Below, piece after piece: positions 9,275 through 22,131 of a stretch of 64,000 bases of DNA. Both the position numbers and the translations under genes were made by a program. The notes beneath the pieces are model-generated. The model was not told where the DNA came from and did not search any database. It worked only from the letters and a program-made list of their open reading frames with translations. Each line of letters begins with the position of its first letter. Position 1 is the first letter of the stretch. This DNA comes from Arenicellales bacterium (GTDB taxonomy: Bacteria; Pseudomonadota; Gammaproteobacteria; BMS3Bbin11): NCBI GenBank assembly GCA_029287915.1, contig JARFQE010000030.1, forward strand, positions 32,441-96,440, given 5' to 3'.

Positions 9275-10375
9275 ATGAGCGGCCAGCCATGCTCAAGCGC
9301 CACAACAGTATTTTCAATAACCATCATGCTGGTGATTATGGGGGCATGTACGAGCTCGCTAGAAACCACTCCGTCAAACAGCATCTCCCAGAAAACGAAT
9401 AACCTGCAGCCTGTAACGGAAACATCGGTAAATAAAACCAGCAGCGCTCAGAGTAGCGGGGATTTAATCATATTCAAGGGTATCTGTGATGGATCCGCCG
9501 CTGTTAAGCTCGCGGGTGAGACGATACTGGTGGCGTATGACGAAGAAAACACACTGTTCGCATTCGCAATGTCAGGGGGATTACCGACTGCTAGCATTGA
9601 CCTTACTACAATGCTGAAGCTAGATACTTCTGATGAAATGGACATAGAAGCAGCCACTGTTGCCGGCGATCGCATTTGGTGGATTGGCTCTCATAGCCTG
9701 GACAGCAAAGGTGACTATGCAGCGAATCGTCACATGCTTTTTGCAACCAATATTCCATCCCCTGACCTTAGTGATGTAAAGGTCGTCACCAAACCTGTGG
9801 ATATAACCGAAATAGTGCTGAAGTCGCTAACAGAGAAAAAGATATTAACTGCAGGTGCCCGCAACCGGTTTGCAAAAAATGGTGGCATCAATATTGAAGG
9901 ACTCGCTGCAAGCGCAGATGGAGGATTACATGTGGGTTTTAGATCACCACTATCCGGGTTAACAGGTACATCTGGAAATGCATTAGTAGTTAGTCTGTTG
10001 CCGACAGGGGGCATGTTTGAGGTACAGAAGGTAAGTCAGCTCGATCTGGGCGACCGTGGTATCCGTGATATTATTAATAACGGCTCTGGATTCATGATTA
10101 TCGCGGGACCAGTATCGTCGGGTGGTGAGTTTTCAATCTATGCCTGGAATGGATTCACACCACCACAACAGATAAAGAGACTGGATGAACTGAACGCAGA
10201 AGGGATACTGGACTTTGGCGACCACTGGTTAATCTTAAGTGATGACGGTAAGATGAAACGCATGCTCAATGAAGCAAACGATCGCGACTGGAAGTGCGAC
10301 AGAATACGCAGGAAGAATAGGTATGGTGACACACATCCCGGCGTGTTTTTCCGCGCAAAGTTGATCCAAAAGTAA
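9275..10375 (+). CDS. DUF3616 domain-containing exported lipoprotein
   Basis: MGACTSS lipobox; CDGSAAVKLAGETILVAYDEENTLFAF and IEAATVAGDRIWWIGSHSLDSKGDYAANRHMLFA. Confidence 0.8.
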   Translation: MSGQPCSSATTVFSITIMLVIMGACTSSLETTPSNSISQKTNNLQPVTETSVNKTSSAQSSGDLIIFKGICDGSAAVKLAGETILVAYDEENTLFAFAMSGGLPTASIDLTTMLKLDTSDEMDIEAATVAGDRIWWIGSHSLDSKGDYAANRHMLFATNIPSPDLSDVKVVTKPVDITEIVLKSLTEKKILTAGARNRFAKNGGINIEGLAASADGGLHVGFRSPLSGLTGTSGNALVVSLLPTGGMFEVQKVSQLDLGDRGIRDIINNGSGFMIIAGPVSSGGEFSIYAWNGFTPPQQIKRLDELNAEGILDFGDHWLILSDDGKMKRMLNEANDRDWKCDRIRRKNRYGDTHPGVFFRAKLIQK

Positions 10376-10509
10376 CAGCTACAAGCGCTATAAAATCCAC
10401 TGGTTCTTCATTGCAGCATAGCGACGCATATCGTGCTACACGCCGCACGAGAAATATCATAATATCCTCATACTCTCACAATGCATCACTGGTTTAGCGG
10501 AGTACTACC

Positions 10510-10938
10510 ATGAAAAATTCTCAGTTCTTTTTACTATTAGCCTGTATTTTCTTGTCGCCCGGCGCCTTTGCAAGCGACAACGAAAATGATGGTGAAGAAT
10601 TATACAAAACTCACTGCTCATCCTGTCACGGTGTCGCAGGTGGTATGGATATGAGCAAAAGAATTGCGCCACCCATTGCTGCAGTCAGAATGCATTATAT
10701 CGGGCCTTATCCGGACAAGGCTGCATTTGTATCAGCAATAGTAAACTGGGTTGAAAAACAGGATGCTAGAAAAAGTTTAATGCCCGGAGCAATTCGCAGA
10801 TTCAACATCATGCCTCCAGTTAAAGTTGCACGAGAAGATGCTGAAAAAATTGCTGCCTATATTCATGAGGGTAATATAGAGAAGCCAGCCGGCTTTGATG
10901 AACATGTTGAGGAGAGGCACGGTAAATATCGCAGGTAA
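10510..10938 (+). CDS. mono-heme cytochrome c, exported
   Basis: Signal peptide plus CSSCH heme motif and downstream Met (NIMPP). Confidence 0.85.
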   Translation: MKNSQFFLLLACIFLSPGAFASDNENDGEELYKTHCSSCHGVAGGMDMSKRIAPPIAAVRMHYIGPYPDKAAFVSAIVNWVEKQDARKSLMPGAIRRFNIMPPVKVAREDAEKIAAYIHEGNIEKPAGFDEHVEERHGKYRR

Positions 10939-11017
10939 TCAAACAAATTACACAATTGATCAACACTACGGAATAAAAAACTAGTGCTGATCACTGTATT
11001 TATTGAACAGTATTCAA

Positions 11018-12493
11018 TTATTTAGTGCGAAGGAACGATCCCAGAATACCACGCAGGAATTTTCCTCCTTCTCTACCGAGGCTTGTACCTATAGAGCGAG
11101 CTGCACTTTTTATCATGGCCTCAGACCAGCTCTGACGAGTCGAGGAACGTTTTTTCGAAGTGCTCGTTTTCTGATCCTTTTCCCTTGCGGCTTCCTGTGC
11201 AACTTTTAGCGCACGCCTTTTTAGCATTTCATAGGCAGACTCCCTGTCGACAGCTTCATCATATTTGCCATTGAATGGCGAACGCTTGATCAGCTCTTTT
11301 CGCTCATTTGCCGATATGGGGCCCATTTGTGATTCTGGCGGACGTATAAGAACCTTTTCAACAATCGTCGGGCTACCTTTCGCATCAAGCGTTGAGACTA
11401 GTGCTTCACCGATTCCAAGTTCAGTTATAACCTGTCTGGTATCCAGTTGCGGATTTGGTCTGAAGTTATCAGCAACGGCTTTGATCGCCTTCCGGTCTTT
11501 CGGTGTAAAGGCCCGTAATGCATGTTGAATACGCAATCCAAGTTGACCGAGCACGTCTTCAGGGATATCCAGGGGACTTTGTGAGATGAAATAGATACCA
11601 ACTCCTTTAGAGCGAATCAGGCGCACAACCTGTTCTACTTTATCCAGCAAAGGCCTGGGCGCCTGATCAAAAAGCAGGTGTGCTTCATCAAAAAAGAACA
11701 CCAGCTTCGGGCGATCGGCATCACCAACCTCTGGTAATTCTTCAAACAGCTCAGATAATAACCATAGTAGGAAGGTTGCGTAGAGCCTTGGTGAGTTTGA
11801 TATCAATTTTGTCACATCCATGATACTGATTACGCCATTGCCCGAAAAATCAGTTTTCATTAAGTCTTCAATATCGGCAGCAGGTTCGCCAAAAAAATAC
11901 TCTGCACGCTGTTCTTCAAGTACCAGCAGGCGTCTCTGTATTGCTCCAATACTGGCGTTTGACAGGTTGCCATACTCGGACTTAAGTTCCTTTGCATTGT
12001 TACCCATCCATGTCAGCATGGATCGCAGGTCTTTGAGGTCGAGAACCAGCCACTCGTTATCATCAGCGATACGAAAGGCGCTATAGAGGATGCCCGTCTG
12101 GGTATCGTTCAACTCCAGCAAGCTAGATAAGAGCAATGGCCCAAGTTCAGAGATGGTGGTTCGGAAGGGATGCCCCTGATCACCAAATAAATCCCAGAAT
12201 ACAGTCGGATACTGGCGCGCCTGATAGTCTGTAATTTTTATCTTGTTCACACGCTCATCTATTTTAGCGTGTGGCTTTGCGGGCTTGGACAGCCCTGAGA
12301 GATCGCCTTTGACATCGGCCATAAATACCGGTACACCAAGCCTGGAAAAGCCTTCCGCAAGTATCTGCAATGTGACCGTTTTGCCCGTGCCGGTTGCACC
12401 CGCGATGAGGCCATGGCGGTTCGCCATGGCCGCATTCATGATTACCTGGCCTTTTTCATTGCCACCGAGAAGCAGCCCGTTATTATTAATCAT
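11018..12493 (-). CDS. HerA-like ATPase, DUF853 (YjgR family)
   Basis: [12 protein letters not shown] Walker [15 protein letters not shown] Walker B, typical C-terminal tail. Confidence 0.9.
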   Translation of the reverse strand: MINNNGLLLGGNEKGQVIMNAAMANRHGLIAGATGTGKTVTLQILAEGFSRLGVPVFMADVKGDLSGLSKPAKPHAKIDERVNKIKITDYQARQYPTVFWDLFGDQGHPFRTTISELGPLLLSSLLELNDTQTGILYSAFRIADDNEWLVLDLKDLRSMLTWMGNNAKELKSEYGNLSNASIGAIQRRLLVLEEQRAEYFFGEPAADIEDLMKTDFSGNGVISIMDVTKLISNSPRLYATFLLWLLSELFEELPEVGDADRPKLVFFFDEAHLLFDQAPRPLLDKVEQVVRLIRSKGVGIYFISQSPLDIPEDVLGQLGLRIQHALRAFTPKDRKAIKAVADNFRPNPQLDTRQVITELGIGEALVSTLDAKGSPTIVEKVLIRPPESQMGPISANERKELIKRSPFNGKYDEAVDRESAYEMLKRRALKVAQEAAREKDQKTSTSKKRSSTRQSWSEAMIKSAARSIGTSLGREGGKFLRGILGSFLRTK

Positions 12494-12864
12494 GTATTGA
12501 CCTTGTAAGCGTTATGTTGATAGCAAAATTAACAGTGCTATGATTCTGTAATAGAAGATTAAGCAGGAAGCAAGTGGCAGAATATCATTAAAACCTGTTG
12601 ATGCAATAGATATCGATTAAGACTACAGTTGGATTAATCAGGATTGTGTCTCGTGGAGCAAAGCCAATGCGATCCAAATAAAATCACTCGCAACTTTATT
12701 CTTCATATTAGTGGCTCAAAGTGTAAGCGCTGCAGAGCCATCGGGTGATTTAACGCAGAGGCTTGCCAACGATAAAAATCCACAAGGCAACAAAACAATT
12801 ATCGATAGTTCATCCAGCACCTGCAGCGTTTTAACTTGTCAGTCTTGATATGTCCCAGATCATA

Positions 12865-12897
12865 AAAAAGCCCCGCCATATGCAGGCGGGGCTTTTT
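12865..12897 (-). terminator. bidirectional rho-independent terminator downstream of groEL
   Basis: Perfect 13-bp stem AAAAAGCCCCGCC / GGCGGGGCTTTTT with 7-nt loop. Confidence 0.9.
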
Positions 12898-12941
12898 ATT
12901 TTTACCTGAAAATTACAGGTACGGGAATAGTAAGTGCGGCC

Positions 12942-14606
<1,665 letters not shown>

Positions 14607-14633
14607 CTAAATATTCTTTTGTTAAGTAATCGT

Positions 14634-14921
14634 TTATTCGACGACTGCCATGATGTCATCTTCACGCATGACCAGCAGCTCTTCACCATCGACTTTGACT
14701 TCGGTGCCGGAATATTTACCGAACAAAACCTTATCACCGGGCTTGACATCAAGTGGACGAACATCGCCGCTTTCAGTGATTTTGCCGTTGCCAACAGAGA
14801 TGACTTCACCTTCCATCGGCTTTTCAGTTGCTGAATCAGGCAGCACAATGCCACCGGATGTGGTCCTTTCCTCGTCCAGTCGGCGAACGACTACACGGTC
14901 ATGTAGGGGACGAATACTCAT
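14634..14921 (-). CDS. groES: co-chaperonin GroES
   Basis: 95 aa, [18 protein letters not shown]... Confidence 0.99.
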   Translation of the reverse strand: MSIRPLHDRVVVRRLDEERTTSGGIVLPDSATEKPMEGEVISVGNGKITESGDVRPLDVKPGDKVLFGKYSGTEVKVDGEELLVMREDDIMAVVE

Positions 14922-14969
14922 CGTTTACAATCTCCAATATTAAGAAAAATTAAATACTTCAGTGCAAAA

Positions 14970-14996
14970 TTAGCACTCTCCAAGGATGAGTGCTAA
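14970..14996. promoter_or_regulatory. CIRCE operator (HrcA-binding site) upstream of groESL
   Basis: TTAGCACTC-TCCAAGGAT-GAGTGCTAA matches the CIRCE consensus exactly (9-9-9). Confidence 0.95.
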
Positions 14997-15107
14997 TGAT
15001 AAGCATGAACCGAAGCATGTCAAGTTGCTTGATAAATAAGGTTGGCAGACTGAATTTCAAGGGGGAGTTAATCTTCACTGAAGACTACATTGAACTAGAC
15101 ACTTCAG

Positions 15108-15569
15108 TTACTTATTTATTCGGCGGTATTCACCTTCAATTGTTGTTATCTCTATACTTTTATCATGATCATGGGGTCCCTGCCCGGGCTTGCCTGGAGT
15201 GCCTGGGACGATGAAGAACCGTTTCAGCATATTGAGCGCGAACCAGCGACGCAGCGGCGGGATAAGTAGCAAAAAACCCAGGGCATCAGTGATGAAACCG
15301 GGTGTAAGCAGCAGTACACCACTGATAAGCAGAGTCAGTCCTTCTATCATCTCCATTGCCGGTATTTCGCCACGTGCAGCAGTTTGGTTCAATCGGCTAT
15401 AAACACCGATTCCCTGATAGCGAACAAGGCTGGCACCGATGATAGCTGTGCTAATAATTGCCAGGACTGTCCAGCCTGCCCCAATGACTGATCCAATATC
15501 AATCATTAGCCAGATTTCAATTATTGGCACCAGTATGAATAGTAACAGCGCGAAGGGAAGGCCCCTCAT
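15108..15569 (-). CDS. fxsA: FxsA family membrane protein
   Basis: PFALLLFILVPIIEIWLMIDIG...GVLLLTPGFITDALGFLLLIPP. Confidence 0.93.
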   Translation of the reverse strand: MRGLPFALLLFILVPIIEIWLMIDIGSVIGAGWTVLAIISTAIIGASLVRYQGIGVYSRLNQTAARGEIPAMEMIEGLTLLISGVLLLTPGFITDALGFLLLIPPLRRWFALNMLKRFFIVPGTPGKPGQGPHDHDKSIEITTIEGEYRRINK

Positions 15570-16369
15570 CTGTCAATCTCCTGCCAAATGCGGTCGATGT
15601 GATCATTGATTTGAGGTATGTGATCCGTCAATCGATGATCACCATTTGGTATCCTTTCGAATACGAGTTTAGGTATCTTTGCATGTCGTATAAAGTTCTC
15701 CGTATTACTTATTGGTATAATGGGGTCATTATCGCCATGTACAATATGTACTGGAATATTGAGTTCTATCCCCGAATTAATCACATCGTACGGCTTAGCA
15801 TCATCAATAATGTCAAATCTCAGTGAGTATGGTTCCCCGTCATAGGCATCAGGAAAACTCATGTAGGTTTCGGCTTGCCAGTGTTTCAGGACCGGCTCAG
15901 GTAAAGTGGACAGGTTATTCTGCACGAAATTGAACGCTGGTGCGATCAGCATCATGCCAGCTACAGATTGCTTGCGACGCAGAGCGCCAAGCAGGCTAAT
16001 CCAGCAGCCCATACTGGAGCCATGCAGAATCAAAGGCCGTTCAGGGATTGAATCGAATACAAGTAACAGGTCTGACAATCCTGATGAAATGAGCTGTTCT
16101 TTCAACTCTCCATCCGACAGGCCGTGACCACGTATATCAAAGCGTAGCCATGACCTCTCCCTGGCTATAGCATGCTGTGCGATTTGCAGTGCTTTTTCAC
16201 CGTTACTATGGGAACGGAAACCATGTAGATAGATGCCAACCGGACCATTGCCGGTATCGTAGAAATGGCCACGAATCTTTTCTCCCGATGGTTGGCTTAA
16301 ACAGAATTCTTTCTCACCGGGGAGAATTACAGGGTCGATAGGTTCAGGCATGACACAGAATATTTGCAA
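15566..16369 (-). CDS. alpha/beta hydrolase
   Basis: GSSMGCW nucleophile elbow, VHGDNDPIIPI, NGDHRLTDH; 4-bp overlap with fxsA. Confidence 0.85.
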   Translation of the reverse strand: MQIFCVMPEPIDPVILPGEKEFCLSQPSGEKIRGHFYDTGNGPVGIYLHGFRSHSNGEKALQIAQHAIARERSWLRFDIRGHGLSDGELKEQLISSGLSDLLLVFDSIPERPLILHGSSMGCWISLLGALRRKQSVAGMMLIAPAFNFVQNNLSTLPEPVLKHWQAETYMSFPDAYDGEPYSLRFDIIDDAKPYDVINSGIELNIPVHIVHGDNDPIIPISNTENFIRHAKIPKLVFERIPNGDHRLTDHIPQINDHIDRIWQEIDR

Positions 16370-16446
16370 ATAATAAAAAAGCAGGATAAGAATAGCTTAT
16401 CAGATAACAACAATAAACTATCCTGCTGCAATTAACATGGCTTAAT

Positions 16447-16842
16447 ATGTTCGACGAACCGCACAGCAAAGATACAAAAAATTTCGATATGCTTAATAAA
16501 AATGACGAGCAAAAAAATGGAGAGATCATACTGGTGCAGGTCAGTTGCCCGCCGGATCAAGCAGATAGCATCTGTCTCAATTTACTTGAGTCAGGACTGG
16601 CAAGCTGCATCAATGTCATCCCTGTGGTTAAATCCTTCTATCGTTGGAGGGGCAAGCTGCAACAGGACAATGAATCGCTGTTACTGATAAAATGCTCTGC
16701 TGATAGCTACAGTTTGCTTGAGAAACATATCCTGGATATTCATCCTTACGAACTTCCAGAGATCATCATTGTCTCAGTTTCTGGTGGTTTGACTGATTAT
16801 ATAGACTGGGTATTAGACCCGGAAAATAAACACTCAGAGTGA
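16447..16842 (+). CDS. cutA: divalent-cation tolerance protein CutA
   Basis: LASCINVIPVVKSFYRWRGKLQQDNESLLLIK, HPYELPEII. Confidence 0.94.
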   Translation: MFDEPHSKDTKNFDMLNKNDEQKNGEIILVQVSCPPDQADSICLNLLESGLASCINVIPVVKSFYRWRGKLQQDNESLLLIKCSADSYSLLEKHILDIHPYELPEIIIVSVSGGLTDYIDWVLDPENKHSE

Positions 16843-16849
16843 CTATTTA

Positions 16850-19192
16850 ATGAAGAGATCTATATATATGAAGTATCTGCTTCTGGCATTTTTGTTACTG
16901 CCAGCCGTTGTGGCGTGGTCTCAGGAAGACGATTTACTTGATCCAGACAAGGCCTTCGAACTGCAGGAGCCAGTAGTAGCTGCTGACAAGATTACTCTCA
17001 ACTGGAAGATTGCCCCGGGTTATTACCTGTACCAGAATAAATTTTCGTTTGAACTCAGAGAGGGCAGCAGTCGTCTAGATAAGCCGATCATGCCTGATGC
17101 AATACGTATACAGGATGAGTTTTTTGGCGAAGTCGATATATATAAAAAATCTGCCAGCGTTAGCCTGCCCGTAATACGGGCGGGAAATGATGCCGAGAGT
17201 GTGATCCTTAAAGCGGTTTCTCAGGGCTGCAATGAACCTATAGGAGTCTGTTATCCACCAGTAACGAAAGAGCTCAAAATAGAGCTGCCCGCTGTACAGG
17301 CCGCTGTTGCTTCAAATGACAGCAAAGCTGCTGTCTCTTCATCTGCACCCACCACACGTTCCGGCCTGGCATCCTTGCTCGAACCAGGCTCTCCCGATGA
17401 TGAATTTTTACCACCGGATCAGGCTTTCCAGCTTAATGTCAGTTCCGCATCTGCAGATACGGTGAATGTGTCACTGGTTATTGCAGAAGGCTATTATCTG
17501 TACAAAGAGAAATTTGCGTTTGAGAGTGCCACGCCAGGGATCAGCATACAGAAGTATCAATTACCCGAGGGTGATATCAAGGAAGATGAATTTCTTGGTC
17601 GCACCGAGGTTTATCATGTTAATTTTTCTATCGATCTTGCCCTGTCGGGACAGAGTGCAGATGGCAATTTTCAGCTAATAGCCAAATATCAGGGGTGTGC
17701 CGATAAAGGTATTTGCTATCCACCAATTAGTAAAAAAGTCAATCTTGTCCTCGGTAGTGGCGCCAGTACATCCGCCTCTGCGACCACCGTAGAGGATCCA
17801 GAAAAACCAGCAACCGGGAACGTAGCTGCAGGGGTTTCCGATGGCGAAATATCTGAAGAGCAAGGTGTCATTGATATGCTGACCAAGGGCAGTATTGGTA
17901 CTATCATCCTTGGGTTCTTTCTATTTGGTCTAGCGCTGTCACTGACGCCGTGTGTATTCCCAATGATTCCTATCCTATCTGGCATTATAGTCGGTCAGGG
18001 CACGGAGATTTCCCGCGGCAAGGCCTTTATGTTATCGGTGGTGTATGTCGCTGGTATGGCAATTATGTATACCATTGCAGGTATGCTCGCCGGCCTGACA
18101 GGTGAGTTACTGTCATCAGCATTCCAGAACCCCTGGGTACTTGGCGGTTCCGCTGTTGTCTTCGTGTTGCTATCGCTTTCCATGTTTGGATTCTATGATC
18201 TCCAGTTACCTGCTCAGCTGCAGAGCCGGCTGGCGGAAAAATCCAACACGATATCTGGTGGTGCCTATGGCGGTGTATTTGTAATGGGTGCGTTATCAGC
18301 ATTAATTGTCGGGCCATGTGTAGCAGCTCCGCTGTCTGGTGCATTACTGTACATAGGTCAGAGTGGAGACGTTGTGCTGGGGGGAATGGCTTTGTTTGTC
18401 ATGTCGTTGGGCATGGGCGTACCTCTGCTGCTGATTGGCGCCTCTGCAGGAAGTCTGCTGCCAAAGGCCGGTACCTGGATGAATGCAGTAAAAGCGGTGT
18501 TTGGCGTGCTGATGCTGGCAGTTGCCATCTGGTTGCTTGAACGAATACTACCGCCATCCATTACTCTGGTATTATGGTCTGCATTGCTGATAGTTTCCGC
18601 TATTTATATGCGCGCCGTTGACACACTGGCAGATTCAGCTAGCGGGTGGCAACGCTTCTGGAAAGGCACAGGCATACTGGTGATGCTGTATGGCATTGCA
18701 ATATTTATCGGCTCTTTGACAGGCGCTACTAATATCTTTAATCCACTTGAAAAAATCACCGCCTCAGCACAGTACGTTAGCACTAATGCAGGCTCAGGCC
18801 GCACTGAACATGAGCTGAAATTTGAGGAGGTTAAGGGTCTGGCAGAGCTAGATGATGCGATGTCCAGAGCGTCGAGTGAAGGTCGGCCGGTTTTTGTCGA
18901 TTTCTATGCAGACTGGTGCGTGGAATGTGTGCGGATGGAAAATACGACATTCAAATCTGCCGCTGTGTTTGAAGCTTTCGCTGATTATAAACTGCTACGT
19001 CTTGATGTGACGGCGAATGACGAACTAGACAAGGCAGTTTTGAAGAATTTTGGTTTATTCGGGCCACCTGCCTTTCTGTTCTTCGGTCTGGATGGACAGG
19101 AACTCAAACATTTACGGGTAATTGGTTATCAGGACGAAGCAGAGTTCACAGAAACGATTCAGAAGGCAACAAAAATCGTCGGCGCGAAATGA
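16850..19192 (+). CDS. dsbD: thiol:disulfide interchange protein DsbD with two N-terminal alpha domains
   Basis: Two copies of the nDsbD domain (QGCNEPIGVCYPP and QGCADKGICYPP), TM core LTPCVFPMIPILSG, C-terminal thioredoxin DFYADWCVECVRME. Confidence 0.95.
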   Translation: MKRSIYMKYLLLAFLLLPAVVAWSQEDDLLDPDKAFELQEPVVAADKITLNWKIAPGYYLYQNKFSFELREGSSRLDKPIMPDAIRIQDEFFGEVDIYKKSASVSLPVIRAGNDAESVILKAVSQGCNEPIGVCYPPVTKELKIELPAVQAAVASNDSKAAVSSSAPTTRSGLASLLEPGSPDDEFLPPDQAFQLNVSSASADTVNVSLVIAEGYYLYKEKFAFESATPGISIQKYQLPEGDIKEDEFLGRTEVYHVNFSIDLALSGQSADGNFQLIAKYQGCADKGICYPPISKKVNLVLGSGASTSASATTVEDPEKPATGNVAAGVSDGEISEEQGVIDMLTKGSIGTIILGFFLFGLALSLTPCVFPMIPILSGIIVGQGTEISRGKAFMLSVVYVAGMAIMYTIAGMLAGLTGELLSSAFQNPWVLGGSAVVFVLLSLSMFGFYDLQLPAQLQSRLAEKSNTISGGAYGGVFVMGALSALIVGPCVAAPLSGALLYIGQSGDVVLGGMALFVMSLGMGVPLLLIGASAGSLLPKAGTWMNAVKAVFGVLMLAVAIWLLERILPPSITLVLWSALLIVSAIYMRAVDTLADSASGWQRFWKGTGILVMLYGIAIFIGSLTGATNIFNPLEKITASAQYVSTNAGSGRTEHELKFEEVKGLAELDDAMSRASSEGRPVFVDFYADWCVECVRMENTTFKSAAVFEAFADYKLLRLDVTANDELDKAVLKNFGLFGPPAFLFFGLDGQELKHLRVIGYQDEAEFTETIQKATKIVGAK

Positions 19193-19704
19193 AGCCAACA
19201 CTATGGTTGATTGCCGGATTGTCATTATTGACAGGTCTGGTCATATCGGTTTATTTAAATTCAGTTTCTAACACTGAAGAAATATCTGCAGTCCGCCTGG
19301 ATGACATTGCTCTAGCGGATCTGCATGGCGGCAGACAGGACTTTAAACAGTGGCAGGGAAAGCTGGTGCTGGTCAATTTCTGGGCAACCTGGTGTCCTCC
19401 CTGTCGAGAAGAGATTCCACTGTTTTTATCGCTGCGTAAGAAATATTCAGCCTCAGGTTTTGAAATTGTAGGCGTATCAGTCGATGATGTCGGCAAGGTA
19501 ATGCAGTATCGCGATGCCATGCACATTGACTATCCATTGCTGAATGGCGAACAGAAAGGGATGTCATTGATGGCATCGCTGGGGAATCGTACTGGTGCTT
19601 TGCCCTTTAGTGTCATTTTTGATCGTAGCGGAAATGTTGTTGACATGAAATCAGGTGCCTACAAGCACCAGGAACTTGCAAAGCTGATAGAAACCCATCT
19701 GTGA
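19189..19704 (+). CDS. TlpA/ResA-like thiol-disulfide oxidoreductase
   Basis: NFWATWCPPCREEIPLF; overlaps dsbD stop by 4 bp. Confidence 0.92.
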   Translation: MKPTLWLIAGLSLLTGLVISVYLNSVSNTEEISAVRLDDIALADLHGGRQDFKQWQGKLVLVNFWATWCPPCREEIPLFLSLRKKYSASGFEIVGVSVDDVGKVMQYRDAMHIDYPLLNGEQKGMSLMASLGNRTGALPFSVIFDRSGNVVDMKSGAYKHQELAKLIETHL

Positions 19705-19843
19705 TTAGTTGCTAATTTGCTATTAAAATTGGTCGAATTTCATTAATTTTACATCGAACTGGACAATTTCCTGTTGATTAGGCAACATACAGGAGAATTA
19801 ATATTTTTAGTAGTTACTGTTACTTGTCTGAGCTCTCCTGTCG

Positions 19844-20287
19844 ATGCCCAAGATACTCATATTACACGGACCAAACCTTAATATGCTGGGAAAACGCGAG
19901 CCTGAACATTATGGCTCGGCGACACTGGATAGCATAAATAAAGACCTGCAGTCACTTGCTGATCAAAGCGGCGTGGAACTGGATATCATGCAATCAAATG
20001 CCGAGCATGAACTGGTCGACAGGATTCAACATGCTGGTGATGTAAATTTTATTATCATTAATCCTGCCGCATTCACCCATACCAGCGTAGCAATTCGTGA
20101 TGCGCTGGCATCAGTAGCGATACCCTTCATTGAGATACACCTTTCCAACGTGCATGCACGGGAATCCTTTCGACGCAAATCCCTTGTTTCGGATTTGGCC
20201 GAGGGCGTAATTTCAGGTCTTGGACCCATTGGCTACACACTGGCTTTACGGGCTGCTATTGATATAACACTGACATCCAAAGGTTGA
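19844..20287 (+). CDS. aroQ: 3-dehydroquinate dehydratase type II
   Basis: [37 protein letters not shown]. Confidence 0.98.
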   Translation: MPKILILHGPNLNMLGKREPEHYGSATLDSINKDLQSLADQSGVELDIMQSNAEHELVDRIQHAGDVNFIIINPAAFTHTSVAIRDALASVAIPFIEIHLSNVHARESFRRKSLVSDLAEGVISGLGPIGYTLALRAAIDITLTSKG

Positions 20288-20751
20288 AAATGGATATTCG
20301 TAAAATAAAAAAACTGATCGAGTTACTTGAAAACTCCGGGCTTGCCGAGATCGAAATCAAGGAAGGTGATGATGCTATCCGTATCAGTCGAAGTTCAGCG
20401 GTTGTTGAAAACGTTATGGCGGCGCCAGCAGCTGCAGCCCCCGTGCAGGCCTCGCTCGCTGCTGTGGCAACCGGGACAGTAGAAGAAGAGGCTGAAGAAA
20501 AGTCCGATATCCCAGAGGGTCATGTGGTGACATCTCCGATGGTGGGTTCGTTCTATGCCGCTCCGTCTCCCGACTCGAAGAATTTTGTCGAGATAGGCAG
20601 CAAGGTTAAGGTTGGCGATACACTTTGCATAATCGAAGCAATGAAAATATTCAATGAAATAGAGGCTGACAAGGCGGGCACCATCGTAGCTATCCTCAAA
20701 GAACCGGGCGACCCAACAGAGTTTGGTGAGCCCCTTTTCATAATTGATTAG
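20284..20751 (+). CDS. accB: acetyl-CoA carboxylase biotin carboxyl carrier protein
   Basis: [12 protein letters not shown] biotinylation motif. Confidence 0.98.
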   Translation: MKMDIRKIKKLIELLENSGLAEIEIKEGDDAIRISRSSAVVENVMAAPAAAAPVQASLAAVATGTVEEEAEEKSDIPEGHVVTSPMVGSFYAAPSPDSKNFVEIGSKVKVGDTLCIIEAMKIFNEIEADKAGTIVAILKEPGDPTEFGEPLFIID

Positions 20752-20754
20752 GTC

Positions 20755-22101
20755 ATGATAAACAAGATTGTCATTGCCAATCGTGGCGAAATCGCCCTGC
20801 GGATTCAACGTGCCTGCCGGGAAATGGGTATTCAGAATGTGGCCGTTTATTCAGAAGCCGATAGAGAAGCCCTGTATGTCAAGCTTGCTGATGAGTCAGT
20901 TTGTATAGGCCCCGCTTCTGCGACCCAGAGCTATCTTCATATCTCATCGATTTTGAGTGCAGCTGAGGTTACTGATGCTGATGCCATCCATCCCGGTTAT
21001 GGGTTTTTATCTGAAAATGCTGATTTTGCCGAGCTGGTTGAAGCCTGCGGCTTTGTTTTTATCGGGCCAACGGCAGCTAACATTCGCACAATGGGTGACA
21101 AGGTATCTGCCATTAAGGCCATGCATGCTGCCAGGGTGCCCTGTGTTCCTGGTTCAGATGGTGTTCTGGGGACAGATGACGAAGCCAATCTCGCCATTGC
21201 ATCAAAGATCGGTTATCCCATCATTATAAAGGCATCCGGTGGTGGTGGTGGACGTGGAATGCGCGTGGTACATACCGAGTCTGCCCTGATAAATGCGATT
21301 ACACTGACTCGCACAGAAGCGGGAGCTGCCTTCAATAATCCCGATATCTACATGGAGAAATACCTCGAGCATCCACGCCATGTTGAATTCCAGGTGCTGG
21401 CAGATAAACATGGCAATGCAGTACATCTGGGAGAACGTGATTGCTCGATGCAGCGGCGAAACCAGAAAGTCGTCGAAGAGGCGCCTGCACCGGGTATCAC
21501 AGAAGAGCAACGCAATGCTGTCGGCAAACGCTGCGCAGAAGCATGTAGCAAGATTGGCTACCATGGCGCCGGCACTTTCGAATTCCTCTATGAGAACGGC
21601 GAGTTCTATTTCATCGAGATGAATACACGTGTACAGGTGGAGCACCCCGTCACGGAAATGATTACGGGGATTGATATCGTCAAGGCGCAGATAATGATTG
21701 CTGCAGGTGAGCCACTAACAGTGACACAGGATGATATAGAAATCAGGGGGCATGCTGTAGAGTGCCGCCTTAATGCAGAAGATCCCGAGACGTTTATGCC
21801 CTCGCCAGGACGGATTACCCAGTTCCATGCACCCGGTGGACCTGGCATACGTGTAGATTCACATGTCTATAGTAACTATACCGTCCCATCACATTATGAT
21901 TCCATGATAGGTAAACTTATCGCCCATGGCGCGGACAGGAAGGAAGCACTGGCGCGCATGTCCAGTGCCCTGAATGAAGTAATCGTCGACGGCATACGAA
22001 CCAATATTCCGCTGCACCGCCGCATCATCTCGGACCATGGGTTTAAAAGTGCAGAGTTTGATATTCACTACCTTGAAAAAAATATCACCAATACGGCCTG
22101 A
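20755..22101 (+). CDS. accC: acetyl-CoA carboxylase biotin carboxylase
   Basis: 448 aa; full-length AccC motifs ([28 protein letters not shown]). Confidence 0.99.
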   Translation: MINKIVIANRGEIALRIQRACREMGIQNVAVYSEADREALYVKLADESVCIGPASATQSYLHISSILSAAEVTDADAIHPGYGFLSENADFAELVEACGFVFIGPTAANIRTMGDKVSAIKAMHAARVPCVPGSDGVLGTDDEANLAIASKIGYPIIIKASGGGGGRGMRVVHTESALINAITLTRTEAGAAFNNPDIYMEKYLEHPRHVEFQVLADKHGNAVHLGERDCSMQRRNQKVVEEAPAPGITEEQRNAVGKRCAEACSKIGYHGAGTFEFLYENGEFYFIEMNTRVQVEHPVTEMITGIDIVKAQIMIAAGEPLTVTQDDIEIRGHAVECRLNAEDPETFMPSPGRITQFHAPGGPGIRVDSHVYSNYTVPSHYDSMIGKLIAHGADRKEALARMSSALNEVIVDGIRTNIPLHRRIISDHGFKSAEFDIHYLEKNITNTA

Positions 22102-22131
22102 ACGGCAGCTCGAAATTGATTAACAAGTATC

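Noticed and set aside
16380-16437. AGCAGGATA...TATCCTGCT inverted repeat as a terminator
   Set aside because: It lies between two divergent genes and has a ~40-nt loop with no U-tract; at most a weak operator-like dyad.
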